A DNA stretch of 26,366 nucleotides from the NCBI GenBank assembly GCA_934636245.1, contig CAKUAI010000033.1, positions 1-26,366 of the forward strand, in the 5' to 3' direction. A program made the position numbers and the translations under genes. The stretch is from an uncultured Coriobacteriales bacterium (GTDB lineage: Bacteria > Actinomycetota > Coriobacteriia > Coriobacteriales > UMGS124). Below the pieces are notes generated by a model. The model was not told the DNA's origin. It did no database searches and worked only from the letters and a program-made list of their open reading frames with translations. The stretch's first letter is position 1; each line of letters begins with the position of its first letter. Shown piece after piece: positions 16,650-24,550 of the stretch.

Positions 16650-17975
16650 ATGAAGATTATCGAGCTCGCCGAAGACGAGGTTCTCACCGAGTCTATGCTT
16701 TCGCGCAAGGGCGCGCTGCCCGCAAGCGTCATCGCTTCTGCCGCCGCCATCGTCGAGGAGGTGCGTGAGAAGAAGGACGCTGCCTTGCGCGCCTTTGAGA
16801 GCAAGTTCGATCACGTCGACATCGCCGACTTCCGCGTGCCCCAGCAGGTCATTGACGCCTCGCTCGACGAGGTGGGCGAGGAGTTTCTTGCTTCTTGCAA
16901 GAAGGCCGAGGCCCAGATTCGAGACTTTCACCAGCGTGAGGTGCAGCAGTCGTGGTTTACGACGCGCCCCGACGGCACCATCCTGGGCCAGAAGGTGACG
17001 CCGCTCGACTCCGTGGGAATCTACGTGCCCGGCGGCCGCGCCCAGTATCCTTCCACCGTGCTTATGAACGCCGTGCCTGCCAAGGTTGCCGGCGTTGAGC
17101 GTATCGTCATGGTCACGCCGCCCCAGGCAGACGGCAAGCTTTCGCCCTATACGCTGTGCGCTGCCAAGATTGCCGGCGTTGATGAGATCTACACCGTGGG
17201 CGGCGCCCAGGCCATTGCCGCCCTCGCATACGGCACCGAGTCCATCCCGCAGGTGAGCAAGGTGATGGGCCCGGGCAACGCATACGTGGCGGCCGCCAAG
17301 AAGCTCGTCTCGGGCGATTGCGGCATCGACATGGTGGCCGGCCCCTCCGAGGTGTGCGTGCTTGCCGATGAGACGTCCGACCCGCGCCTGGTGGCCATCG
17401 ACCTCATGGCCCAGGCCGAGCACGACCCCATGGCAACGTCGTACCTGGTCACGACCGACCCCACGCTGCTGGAGGCTGTGAACGCCTACTTCCAGGAATA
17501 CCTCGCCGAGAGCCCCCGTGCCGAGATCACGCGTCAGTCGTGGGATGACAACGGCACCGTCGTGGTGTGCCCCACGCTCGACGCCGCCATTGATGCCGTG
17601 AACACCATTGCCCCCGAGCACCTGGAGCTCCAGACCTTCGAGGGCATGGAGCTGATCGGCCGCATCCGCAATGCCGGCGCCATCTTTGTGGGCGAGTGGA
17701 GCTCCGAGCCGCTGGGCGACTACGTCGCCGGCCCCAACCACACGTTGCCCACCGGCGGCACGGCGCGCTTCTCCAGCCCGCTTTCGGTCGAGCAGTTCGT
17801 GAAGAAGTCCTCGGTCATCTGCTATTCCTACGAGGGGCTTGAGGCGGACTGCGACGACGTGGTGACGCTTGCGACCGCAGAGGGCCTGTGGGCACACGCA
17901 CAGTCGGCTCTCATGCGCCGTACGGTCATGGCCGATTACCTGGCCGAAGACGCCGCTGACCAGGATTGCGAGTAA
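16650..17975 (+). CDS. hisD: Histidinol dehydrogenase
   Basis: Zn-dependent, NAD-linked enzyme that performs the last two oxidations, L-histidinol to L-histidine. Its 441 residues match the family. Visible motifs include VPGGRAQYPSTVLMNAVPAK, VGGAQAIAALAYGT, GPGNAYVAAAK, the signature IDMVAGPSEVCVLAD, AQAEHDP with zinc-ligand Q/H, the catalytic pair E323-H324 in APEHLE, GDYVAGPNHTLPTGGTAR with ligand Asp, and a C-terminal AHAQSALMRR with the last His ligand. ATG is preceded by GAAAGG at 16634-16639. The hisC gene begins two bases after the stop. Confidence 0.97.
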   Translation: MKIIELAEDEVLTESMLSRKGALPASVIASAAAIVEEVREKKDAALRAFESKFDHVDIADFRVPQQVIDASLDEVGEEFLASCKKAEAQIRDFHQREVQQSWFTTRPDGTILGQKVTPLDSVGIYVPGGRAQYPSTVLMNAVPAKVAGVERIVMVTPPQADGKLSPYTLCAAKIAGVDEIYTVGGAQAIAALAYGTESIPQVSKVMGPGNAYVAAAKKLVSGDCGIDMVAGPSEVCVLADETSDPRLVAIDLMAQAEHDPMATSYLVTTDPTLLEAVNAYFQEYLAESPRAEITRQSWDDNGTVVVCPTLDAAIDAVNTIAPEHLELQTFEGMELIGRIRNAGAIFVGEWSSEPLGDYVAGPNHTLPTGGTARFSSPLSVEQFVKKSSVICYSYEGLEADCDDVVTLATAEGLWAHAQSALMRRTVMADYLAEDAADQDCE

Positions 17976-17977
17976 CC

Positions 17978-19120
17978 ATGGCCTGTTCTGTGCGCCCCGA
18001 TTTGGCTGACCTGGAGCCATACGACCCGGACATGCGCCCCGTGCGCATCATGCTCTCGGCAAACGAGAACAACTGGGGCATGCCCGACGATGTTGCGCGC
18101 GAGGCCCAGCGCCGCTTGGCGGGCGTTGCGTTGAATCGCTATCCCGAGGCCACAAGCCCACGTCTGCGCGAGCTTCTGGGTCGGATGTGGGACGTGCCGG
18201 CGCATCGCGTCGTGGTGGCCAATGGCGGAGACGAGCTGCTCTTCAACTTGCTCCTCGCATACGGCGGAAAGGGACGCGTCCTTGTGAACTGCCCGCCGAC
18301 GTTTTCGGCCTATGAGTTCTACGCCAAGCTCACTGCAACGTCCGTTGTGAACGTTAACCGCGACGCGAACACGTTTGAGCTGGACGAAGACGGTTTGCTC
18401 GAGGCCGCGCGCGACCCGCGGGCTGCCTTGGTTGTGGTCACTTCGCCCAACAACCCCACGGGCAACCTCACATCGGTCGACTTCGTGCGCAAGTTGGCTC
18501 AGGCCACCTCGGCGCTTGTGCTGGTGGACGAGGCGTATGCGGAGTTCTGCGACGCCCAGGCAAGTTGCGTGCCGCTCGTGGCGGAGCTGCCCAACGTGTG
18601 CGTGCTGCGTACCATGTCGAAGGCGTATTCCCTGGCAGGTGCTCGCGTGGGCTATCTCATCTGCCCTGACGATGTGGCCGATGCCATGCTCGCCGTGCGC
18701 CTTCCGTACTCGGTGAACCGCATGTCGCAGGTGGTTGCCGAGACGGTCGTCGAGATGCGCGCCGAGTTCGCGCCTGTTATCGAGGCGGTGCGCGAGGAGC
18801 GCTCCCGGCTTACGGAGGCGCTCGAAAATCTTGCGACCGAGCTTGCGGCTACCTTGTCCGACGGCGCCGATAGCCTGCGTGTCTGGCCTTCGGAGGCGAA
18901 CTTCGTCATGGTGCGCTTCCCGGGACAGGCCAGCGGTTTGCCGTGCGCCGACGAGATGCACGAGCTGCTCGCCGCCGACTCGATTCTCGTGCGAAACTTC
19001 TCGCATACGCCCGGTCTCGAGGGTTGTTTGCGCATCAGCGTCGGCAAGCCCGAGGAGGACGACGAGCTGCTTGCGAGCCTGCGCCGTCACCTGGGACTGT
19101 CCGAGCGCCCCATTCAGTAG
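17978..19120 (+). CDS. hisC: Histidinol-phosphate aminotransferase
   Basis: PLP-dependent class I/II aminotransferase converting imidazole-acetol phosphate to histidinol phosphate with glutamate. About 380 residues, typical. Seen are SANENNWGMP near the N-terminus, NRYPE, ANGGDELL (81-88), SPNNPTG (156-162), PLP-binding D184 in VDEAYAEF, Schiff-base K215 in SKAYSLAGARVGY, and a C-terminal RISVGKPEEDDELL. ATG 17978 is chosen over an in-frame TTG at 17966 inside hisD, as it gives the usual N-terminus and sits just two bases past the hisD stop. Confidence 0.95.
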   Translation: MACSVRPDLADLEPYDPDMRPVRIMLSANENNWGMPDDVAREAQRRLAGVALNRYPEATSPRLRELLGRMWDVPAHRVVVANGGDELLFNLLLAYGGKGRVLVNCPPTFSAYEFYAKLTATSVVNVNRDANTFELDEDGLLEAARDPRAALVVVTSPNNPTGNLTSVDFVRKLAQATSALVLVDEAYAEFCDAQASCVPLVAELPNVCVLRTMSKAYSLAGARVGYLICPDDVADAMLAVRLPYSVNRMSQVVAETVVEMRAEFAPVIEAVREERSRLTEALENLATELAATLSDGADSLRVWPSEANFVMVRFPGQASGLPCADEMHELLAADSILVRNFSHTPGLEGCLRISVGKPEEDDELLASLRRHLGLSERPIQ

Positions 19121-19132
19121 AAGGAGCCTTCC

Positions 19133-19747
19133 GTGAACGAACCAAGCGCCATCCCTGCGTTTGAGCGCCGTGCGCGCGAGCATCGCATCACCAAGGAGAC
19201 CGACGTTCTCATCGACCTCTCGCTTGACGGTACCGGCAGCGCCGACGTGGCGACGGGTGTGCCGTTTCTCGACCACATGCTTGACGCCCTCGGCCGTCAT
19301 GGCTGCCTCGACCTTACGGTGGAGGCAAGCGGCGACGTGGAGGTCGACGACCACCACACCGTCGAGGACGTCGGCATCGTTTTGGGCACGTGCGTGCGTC
19401 GCGCCCTGGGCGACGCCCGCGGCATCACGCGGTACGGCTGCGCCACCATCCCCATGGACGAGGCGCTCGTGACGTGTGCTCTCGACGTGTCGGGGCGCGG
19501 GGCCGCTTTCTGCGACCTCAAGATTCCCACCGAGCGGGTCGGTTCGTTTGACACGCAGCTCGCAAAGGAGTTCTTCATCGCCTTTGCCGCCAACGCCGGT
19601 GTGACGCTTCATGTGCGCACTGTCACGGGAGAGAACTCGCACCACATCATTGAGGCTTCCTTCAAGGCGCTTGCCCGCGCGCTCAGGCAGGCTGTCGAGC
19701 CCGACCCGCGTGTGAGCGGTATCCCCTCCACGAAGGGGAGCCTCTAG
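19133..19747 (+). CDS. hisB: Imidazoleglycerol-phosphate dehydratase
   Basis: Mn-dependent dehydratase making imidazole-acetol phosphate. The 204 residues cover only the dehydratase domain; the N-terminal histidinol-phosphatase domain found in enterobacterial HisB is absent. Metal-ligand motifs are clear: FLDHMLDALGRHG, DDHHTVEDVGI, ENSHHIIEASFKALARALRQA, ending in STKGSL. GTG start with AAGGAG at 19121-19126, six bases away. Located between hisC and hisH, with hisH starting one base after the stop. Confidence 0.96.
   Translation: MNEPSAIPAFERRAREHRITKETDVLIDLSLDGTGSADVATGVPFLDHMLDALGRHGCLDLTVEASGDVEVDDHHTVEDVGIVLGTCVRRALGDARGITRYGCATIPMDEALVTCALDVSGRGAAFCDLKIPTERVGSFDTQLAKEFFIAFAANAGVTLHVRTVTGENSHHIIEASFKALARALRQAVEPDPRVSGIPSTKGSL
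19722..19739 (+). promoter_or_regulatory. Hairpin covering the hisH ribosome-binding site
   Basis: TCCCCT (19722-19727) and AGGGGA (19734-19739) form a 6-bp stem with loop CCACGA at the end of hisB, enclosing the hisH Shine-Dalgarno AAGGGGAG (19733-19740). A ribosome finishing hisB would melt it. Confidence 0.35.
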
Positions 19748-19748
19748 C

Positions 19749-20420
19749 ATGGCGGCCTACATTGCTGTGGTCGATTACCACAAGGGAAACCTTCTTTCTG
19801 TCGAGCGGGCATTGACCACTGCCGGTGCTCAGGTGCTCGTGACCGACGACCCCGCTCTCATCGAGCAGGCCGCTGCTGCTGTGGTGCCTGGCGTCGGCGC
19901 TTTTGACGATGCGATGACATACATGCGCTCATCGGGTCAGGATGAGGCGATTCGACGCCTTGTCGCATCGGGCCGTGCGCTTTTGGGCATTTGTTTGGGC
20001 ATGCAGCTTCTGTTTGATCGCGGCAACGAGCATGCCGAGCCGCCTGCTTTCGGCGTAACCCCCGAATGGGTCCCTGGACTGGGTATCTTGCACGGTGAGG
20101 TGCGACGTCTGGAGGGCCGGGGCGTCAAGGTGCCCCATGTCGGCTGGAACGCTGCCGACTTTACGGCATCTGGGGAGCGTTGCCCTCTGTTTGACGGCGT
20201 GGTGGGCGGCACGTACTTCTATCACACGCATTCCTATGTCTGCCATCCGGAAGACTCTTCCCAGGTCATTGCGACCACCGAGCACGGTATGCGCTTCGCG
20301 AGCGCGGTGTGGGATGGGCGTCTTGTGTTTGGCACCCAGTTCCACCCAGAGAAATCCTCCGCTGCCGGACAGCGCGTCATGTCGAACTTCACCTCGCTTG
20401 CCCTGAGGAGCGCCCTATGA
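19749..20420 (+). CDS. hisH: Imidazole glycerol phosphate synthase, glutamine amidotransferase subunit
   Basis: Class I glutaminase that supplies ammonia to HisF. 223 residues. Visible are VVDYHKGNLLSVERAL at the N-terminus, PGVGAF, nucleophile C82 in GICLGMQLLF, HVGWN, and the catalytic His199/Glu201 in QFHPEKS. The start ATG follows the hisB stop after one base. The last codons overlap hisA (ATGA at 20417-20420), an arrangement that favours coupled translation. Confidence 0.96.
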   Translation: MAAYIAVVDYHKGNLLSVERALTTAGAQVLVTDDPALIEQAAAAVVPGVGAFDDAMTYMRSSGQDEAIRRLVASGRALLGICLGMQLLFDRGNEHAEPPAFGVTPEWVPGLGILHGEVRRLEGRGVKVPHVGWNAADFTASGERCPLFDGVVGGTYFYHTHSYVCHPEDSSQVIATTEHGMRFASAVWDGRLVFGTQFHPEKSSAAGQRVMSNFTSLALRSAL

Positions 20421-21157
20421 TCTTGTATCCCGCAATCGACTTGCTCGGCGGTAAGGTCGTGCGCCTGCGTCGTGGCAAGCGCTCTGACGTCGATGTCTAT
20501 TCCGACGACCCCGTTGCCGTCGCGCGTGATTTTGCGGCGCGTGGTGCCACGTGGATTCACGTCGTCGACCTGTCCGCGGCATTTGAGGAAGACGACGAGG
20601 CTCTCGCCGCCAACGCGCGTGCCATAGCGGACATCGCCGCGCTGCCTGGAATCAAGGTGGACACAGGCGGCGGCGTGCGCTCGCTTGAGCGTATCGACGC
20701 CCTGGCCAAGCTTGGCGTCTCGCGCATTGCGCTTGGCACAGCCCTTGTGCGCGATCCTGACTTTGCCCGCGCCGCCGCAGCTGAGTTTGGCAATCTGCTC
20801 TGTGCGGACGTCGCTGCCAACGATGGTCGCGTTGCGGTTAACGGTTGGCGCGAGGAGGCGAGCATGGCGGCCGACGAGCTTGTAGGTGAGCTTGCGCGCA
20901 TGGGCTTTCGCCACCTCGTCTTTACCGATATCGCCCGCGACGGCATGCGCACGGGCGTGAACGCCCAGGCATATCGCGACATCGCACGCGTGGCGGGATT
21001 CCCTGTTGTCGCTTCGGGCGGTGTCGCCACCCTCGATGATTTGCGAGCCTTGGCGGCTTTGGGCGACGACGTCATCGAAGGGGCCATTACGGGGCGTGCG
21101 CTCTACGAGGGCGCGTTTACGCTCGAAGACGCTCTTTCCGTTTGCGCAAAGGGGTAG
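20417..21157 (+). CDS. hisA: Phosphoribosylformimino-AICAR-phosphate isomerase
   Basis: (Beta-alpha)8-barrel Amadori isomerase converting ProFAR to PRFAR. 246 residues from ATG 20417, which overlaps the hisH stop as ATGA and has GAGGAG at 20405-20410. First catalytic Asp in LYPAIDLLGGKVVRL, phosphate-binding GGGVRSLE and GGVATLDDL loops, and the second Asp in FTDIARDGMRTG. The open frame extends upstream into hisH but lacks conserved content there, so the overlapping start is correct. It keeps the two-fold half-barrel repeat typical of HisA/HisF. Confidence 0.96.
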   Translation: MILYPAIDLLGGKVVRLRRGKRSDVDVYSDDPVAVARDFAARGATWIHVVDLSAAFEEDDEALAANARAIADIAALPGIKVDTGGGVRSLERIDALAKLGVSRIALGTALVRDPDFARAAAAEFGNLLCADVAANDGRVAVNGWREEASMAADELVGELARMGFRHLVFTDIARDGMRTGVNAQAYRDIARVAGFPVVASGGVATLDDLRALAALGDDVIEGAITGRALYEGAFTLEDALSVCAKG

Positions 21158-21162
21158 CCGAT

Positions 21163-21939
21163 ATGCTTGCAAAACGTGTCATTCCTTGCATGGATGTGAA
21201 AGACGGCCGCGTTGTGAAGGGCGTCAACTTCGTCGACCTGCGCGATGCCGGCGATCCCGTCGAGCTGGCCTCTTTCTATGATTCCCAAGGTGCCGACGAG
21301 GTCGTTTTCCTCGATATCACCGCCACGAGCGATAACCGTGCAACAACCGAGGAGCTCGCAAGTCGCGCAGCACGCCAAGTGGCCATCCCCTTTGCCGTGG
21401 GCGGTGGCTTTCGTGACATCGTCGGCATGCGCCGTATGATTGCCGCTGGTGCCGACAAGGTCTCTCTTAATTCGGCGGCCGTTCGCGACCCTTCGCTTAT
21501 CACGCGTGCCGCAGGTGCTTTCGGTAGCCAGGCGGTTGTGGTGGCCATCGACGCCAAGCACACCGGGCCTGGCGACAAGTGGGAGGTCTACGTGTCGGGT
21601 GGCCGCGTGGCCACCGGCTATGACGCTGTGTCGTGGGCCGAGGAGGCGGCGCGCCGCGGAGCCGGTGAGATTTTGCTCACGAGCATGGACCGCGACGGCA
21701 CGCAGGATGGCTTCGACCTCGCGCTCACGCGTGCCGTGGCGCGGGCGGTGCCCATCCCCGTGATCGCCTCGGGCGGCGTGGGAACGCTCGAGCATTTTGC
21801 GGAAGGCATCGTCGAGGGCGAGGCCGATGCGGTGCTTGCCGCGAGCGTCTTCCACTTTGGCACCTATACCGTCAAGCAGGTCAAAGACTATCTGGCTGGT
21901 CAGGGAATCCCGGTGCGGCCCGCCTTTAAGGAGGCTTAG
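21163..21939 (+). CDS. hisF: Imidazole glycerol phosphate synthase, cyclase subunit
   Basis: (Beta-alpha)8-barrel cyclase that uses HisH-derived ammonia and PRFAR to give imidazoleglycerol phosphate and AICAR. 258 residues. Seen are AKRVIPCMDVKDGRVVKG with catalytic D11, VFLDITAT, VGGGFRDI, ADKVSLNSAAV, the second catalytic Asp in LTSMDRDGTQDGFD, and IPVIASGGVGTLEHF. ATG 21163 with AAAGGGG at 21148-21154 is preferred over in-frame TTG 21142 inside hisA. The next gene starts two bases after the stop. Confidence 0.97.
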   Translation: MLAKRVIPCMDVKDGRVVKGVNFVDLRDAGDPVELASFYDSQGADEVVFLDITATSDNRATTEELASRAARQVAIPFAVGGGFRDIVGMRRMIAAGADKVSLNSAAVRDPSLITRAAGAFGSQAVVVAIDAKHTGPGDKWEVYVSGGRVATGYDAVSWAEEAARRGAGEILLTSMDRDGTQDGFDLALTRAVARAVPIPVIASGGVGTLEHFAEGIVEGEADAVLAASVFHFGTYTVKQVKDYLAGQGIPVRPAFKEA

Positions 21940-21941
21940 CC

Positions 21942-22334
21942 GTGGGAAGCTACGCACAGGAACCTGTCGAGCCGGTTACACTCGAAGGTGCCGCAAACGT
22001 TGCCGATCAGCTGGGGGTTCGCTTCGACGAGCGCGGCTTGGTCCCGTGTGTCGTGCAGCAGCAAGGCACGGGCGAGGTTCTGATGATGGCCTGGATGAAT
22101 GCCGAGTCGCTTGCTCTCACCGTCTCAACGGGCACGACGTGGTTTTGGTCGCGCTCTCGCCAGGAACTGTGGAACAAGGGTGCGACAAGCGGGAACGTCC
22201 AGCATGTGAAGCACCTACTTTTCGACTGCGATGCCGACACACTGCTGGCTGTTGTCGATTCGGCGGGTCCCGCCTGTCACACGGGGCATCGAAGCTGCTT
22301 CTATCGTGAGGTTCAGCTGCCGGTCGGAGATTAG
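21942..22334 (+). CDS. hisI: Phosphoribosyl-AMP cyclohydrolase (HisI only, no HisE domain)
   Basis: Zn/Mg enzyme opening the adenine ring of phosphoribosyl-AMP. The 130 residues include LMMAWMNAESL, FWSRSRQELWNKGATSGN, the Mg-binding DCDADTLL and zinc cysteines in GPACHTGHRSCFY. It ends right after this block, so the phosphoribosyl-ATP pyrophosphatase (HisE) domain fused in many bacteria is missing, and no hisE is seen elsewhere in the window. GTG start with AAGGAGG at 21928-21934. Last gene of the his operon; a terminator follows. Confidence 0.96.
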   Translation: MGSYAQEPVEPVTLEGAANVADQLGVRFDERGLVPCVVQQQGTGEVLMMAWMNAESLALTVSTGTTWFWSRSRQELWNKGATSGNVQHVKHLLFDCDADTLLAVVDSAGPACHTGHRSCFYREVQLPVGD

Positions 22335-22350
22335 AGCCAATTTTTTTTAT

Positions 22351-22387
22351 GCAAGCGGGCGTCCTAGTGGGGCGCCCGCTTGCTTTT
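22351..22387 (+). terminator. Intrinsic terminator of the his operon
   Basis: GCAAGCGGGCG (22351-22361) pairs perfectly with CGCCCGCTTGC (22373-22383), an 11-bp stem followed by TTTTG. It is preceded by a run of eight T at 22341-22348. It separates the his genes from the PHP gene. Confidence 0.85.
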
Positions 22388-22489
22388 GCCGGTCGCATCG
22401 GTGCAGTTCGCCCGTGCGAGGTTGATTCATGCGTCCTCTCATGCCACACTGCCTTACGGGTCAATTTTTCAACCGTGTCTTGGACAATG

Positions 22490-22495
22490 TGGAGG
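22490..22495 (+). promoter_or_regulatory. Ribosome-binding site deciding a TTG start
   Basis: TGGAGG ends six bases before TTG 22502, the proposed start of the PHP phosphohydrolase. The competing ATG 22487 overlaps this site and has no Shine-Dalgarno of its own. Confidence 0.6.
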
Positions 22496-22501
22496 CTTGC
22501 C

Positions 22502-23341
22502 TTGCTAGAGAACCGCTGTGACGTGCATACCCATACCGTTGCTTCTCGCCATGCCTATTCGACGGTGGAGGAGAACGTGCGCGCTGCCTCGGAACGCGGT
22601 GTCGACCTGTTGGGCGTGACCGACCATTTCAGTTGCATGACAAGCGTTGGTGTGCAGACCGACGGTACGGGCGCCGACATCCGCGACTACCAGTCGTTCC
22701 TTGACACCGTGGTTTGGCCGCGCGAATGGCACGGGGTGACTTTGTTGCGCGGTGCGGAGGCCGACATCGTCGATGTGCAGGGAACACTTTTCGGCCACGG
22801 GATTCCCATGCCCAACAAAATACCTGGTGACCCCTATCCCGAGCCGCTCGACCTGGAGACGCGCATACTGTCGGATACGGATTACGCCATTGCAAGCGTG
22901 CACATCAAGACGTTTTGCAATCTTGCGACACCTGCCCAAAACGCGACCATGTACGTCCATGCGCTTGAGCACCCCAAGGTTCTCATCCTGGGACACATTG
23001 GTCGGCTGGGCATCGACTTTGAGCTCGATCCAGTCATCGAGGCCGCTCGCGACCTGGGCAAACTGATTGAGGTCAACAACTCGACCGTCATTGCCTACCC
23101 GGCTGCACAAGAGCGGTGCCGTCGCATCGCGCAGCGCTGTGCCGAGTTGGGCTGCTCGATTTCCCTGGGCACCGACGCACACATCTCGTATACGGTTGGC
23201 CGTTTCGACCAGACGCTCGAAATGCTCGAGGAAATCGATTTCCCCCAGGAACTCATCGCAACGCGCAGTCGTGAGTCGTTCTTGGATGCCATGCGCGCTG
23301 CCCGCATCGAACCCGCGCGGCGCAATCCGCTTGTCCTCTAA
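22502..23341 (+). CDS. YcdX-type PHP-domain phosphohydrolase
   Basis: Polymerase-and-histidinol-phosphatase (PHP) family metal hydrolase, closest by eye to E. coli YcdX (shared VASRHAYST-like text, RGAEADI, VNNS, SLGTDAH). All expected trinuclear-metal ligands are present: H9, H11, H17, H42, E86, H134, H165, D225, H227. About 279 residues, slightly longer than YcdX, partly because of an insertion near residues 93-113. The TTG start is inferred from TGGAGG at 22490-22495; the frame is open further upstream, but that part lies in the his terminator. It sits directly after a his operon that lacks a histidinol-phosphate phosphatase, so that activity is possible, but the YcdX branch differs from the HisK/HisJ branch and the true substrate is unknown. 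Confidence 0.85.
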   Translation: MLENRCDVHTHTVASRHAYSTVEENVRAASERGVDLLGVTDHFSCMTSVGVQTDGTGADIRDYQSFLDTVVWPREWHGVTLLRGAEADIVDVQGTLFGHGIPMPNKIPGDPYPEPLDLETRILSDTDYAIASVHIKTFCNLATPAQNATMYVHALEHPKVLILGHIGRLGIDFELDPVIEAARDLGKLIEVNNSTVIAYPAAQERCRRIAQRCAELGCSISLGTDAHISYTVGRFDQTLEMLEEIDFPQELIATRSRESFLDAMRAARIEPARRNPLVL

Positions 23342-23406
23342 ACCAGTCGGCACTTGCTGCTTGTTTTTCGAGAATGTTCCCCTTCAGGGGACCTCCATAT
23401 CTGTCA

Positions 23407-23415
23407 TGCTACAAT
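23407..23415 (+). promoter_or_regulatory. Extended -10 promoter for prfA-prmC-tsaC
   Basis: TG-C-TACAAT at 23407-23415 is a strong extended -10; no convincing -35 is seen upstream, as expected for this promoter type. Initiation at about 23422 leaves a ~38-base leader. A small hairpin (TCCCC 23378-23382 / GGGGA 23387-23391) precedes it. Confidence 0.5.
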
Positions 23416-23459
23416 TAACGGCTGCAATACCCGCACCTAGACTATGACAGGAGCGCGCC

Positions 23460-24527
23460 ATGCGCGACAAACTCGAACAGCTTATCCGCAACTACGAGGC
23501 ATTGGAGCAGAAGCTCTACGACCCCGCTGTGGTCAGCGACCCCAAAGAGTATGCGCGCCTGGCCAAGGAGCGCTCTAACCAGATGCCGCTCGTGGAGAAG
23601 GCACGCGAATACGTGGGCGCTCTCGATGACATCGACACCGCACGCGAGCTGATGCGCGAGGAGTCCGACTCCGAGGCGCGCGCCATGCTTCAGGAGGAAG
23701 TCGAGGAGAACCAGGCGAAGCTTCCCGGTCTTGAGGAAGAGATCAAGATTCTCCTCATCCCTGGCGACCCCAACGACGAGAAGAACACCATCATCGAGAT
23801 TCGCGGTGCGGCCGGCGGCGATGAGGCCAACATCTTCGCAGGCGACCTCTATGCTATGTACCGTCGTCTTGCCGACCGCCGTGGCTGGAAGTTCGAGCCT
23901 ATCGACGCCAGTTCTTCCGATGCCGGCGGTTTCAAGACCGTCGAGTTCAAGCTCACAGGTGACAAGGTGTACTCGGTCATGAAGTACGAGGCTGGCGTTC
24001 ACCGTGTCCAGCGCGTGCCCAAAACCGAGAGCCAGGGCCGCATTCAGACCTCCACTGCAACGGTCGCCGTCATGCCCGAGGCTGACGAGATCGACGTTCA
24101 GATCGATCCGGGCGACCTGCGTATCGACACCTACTGCGCATCGGGCCCTGGTGGCCAGTGCGTCAACACGACCTATTCGGCCGTCCGCATTACACACCTG
24201 CCCACCAACACGGTGGTGCAGTCGCAGGACCAGCGCTCCCAGATCCAGAACCGCGAGGTCTGCATGCAGGTTCTTCGCGCCCGTCTGTATGAGATGGAGC
24301 TCCAGAGGCAGCAGGCCGAGCTCGGTGCACAGCGTCAGGGCCAGATCGGCCACGGCGACCGTGCTGAGAAGATCCGTACCTACAACCAGCCGCAGGACCG
24401 CGTGACCGATCACCGCATCGGTTTCAACTCCACCTACAACGGCGTTCTTAACGGCGACGCCCTCGACAGCGTGACTGAGGCCCTCGTGGCCGCTGATCGC
24501 GCCGAGCGCCTCGCTCAGGCTGTTTAA
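23460..24527 (+). CDS. prfA: Peptide chain release factor 1
   Basis: Reads UAA/UAG stop codons and triggers peptide release. The 355 residues are typical. The stop-recognition tripeptide is P187-K188-T189 (PxT marks RF1, not RF2), in HRVQRVPKTESQGR. The catalytic GGQ is G231-G232-Q233, in a slightly unusual context, SGPGGQCVNTT, where many RF1 proteins have AGGQHVN or AGGQSVN. DRVTDHRIG near the C-terminus is conserved. ATG with AGGAG at 23449-23453. The enzyme that methylates Q233 is encoded immediately downstream. Confidence 0.97.
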   Translation: MRDKLEQLIRNYEALEQKLYDPAVVSDPKEYARLAKERSNQMPLVEKAREYVGALDDIDTARELMREESDSEARAMLQEEVEENQAKLPGLEEEIKILLIPGDPNDEKNTIIEIRGAAGGDEANIFAGDLYAMYRRLADRRGWKFEPIDASSSDAGGFKTVEFKLTGDKVYSVMKYEAGVHRVQRVPKTESQGRIQTSTATVAVMPEADEIDVQIDPGDLRIDTYCASGPGGQCVNTTYSAVRITHLPTNTVVQSQDQRSQIQNREVCMQVLRARLYEMELQRQQAELGAQRQGQIGHGDRAEKIRTYNQPQDRVTDHRIGFNSTYNGVLNGDALDSVTEALVAADRAERLAQAV

Positions 24528-24550
24528 GCAGGCAGGGCGGTACGCCGGGC

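Noticed and set aside
14982..18020. Antisense open frame of about 1000 codons opposite hisZG and hisD
   Set aside because: It spans two clearly real sense genes and their junction, with no recognisable protein content; a codon-bias shadow.
22349..22501. Upstream extension of the PHP protein from ATG 22349
   Set aside because: That part lies in the his terminator hairpin, lacks a ribosome site and precedes the conserved DVHTHT start by about 60 unconserved residues.
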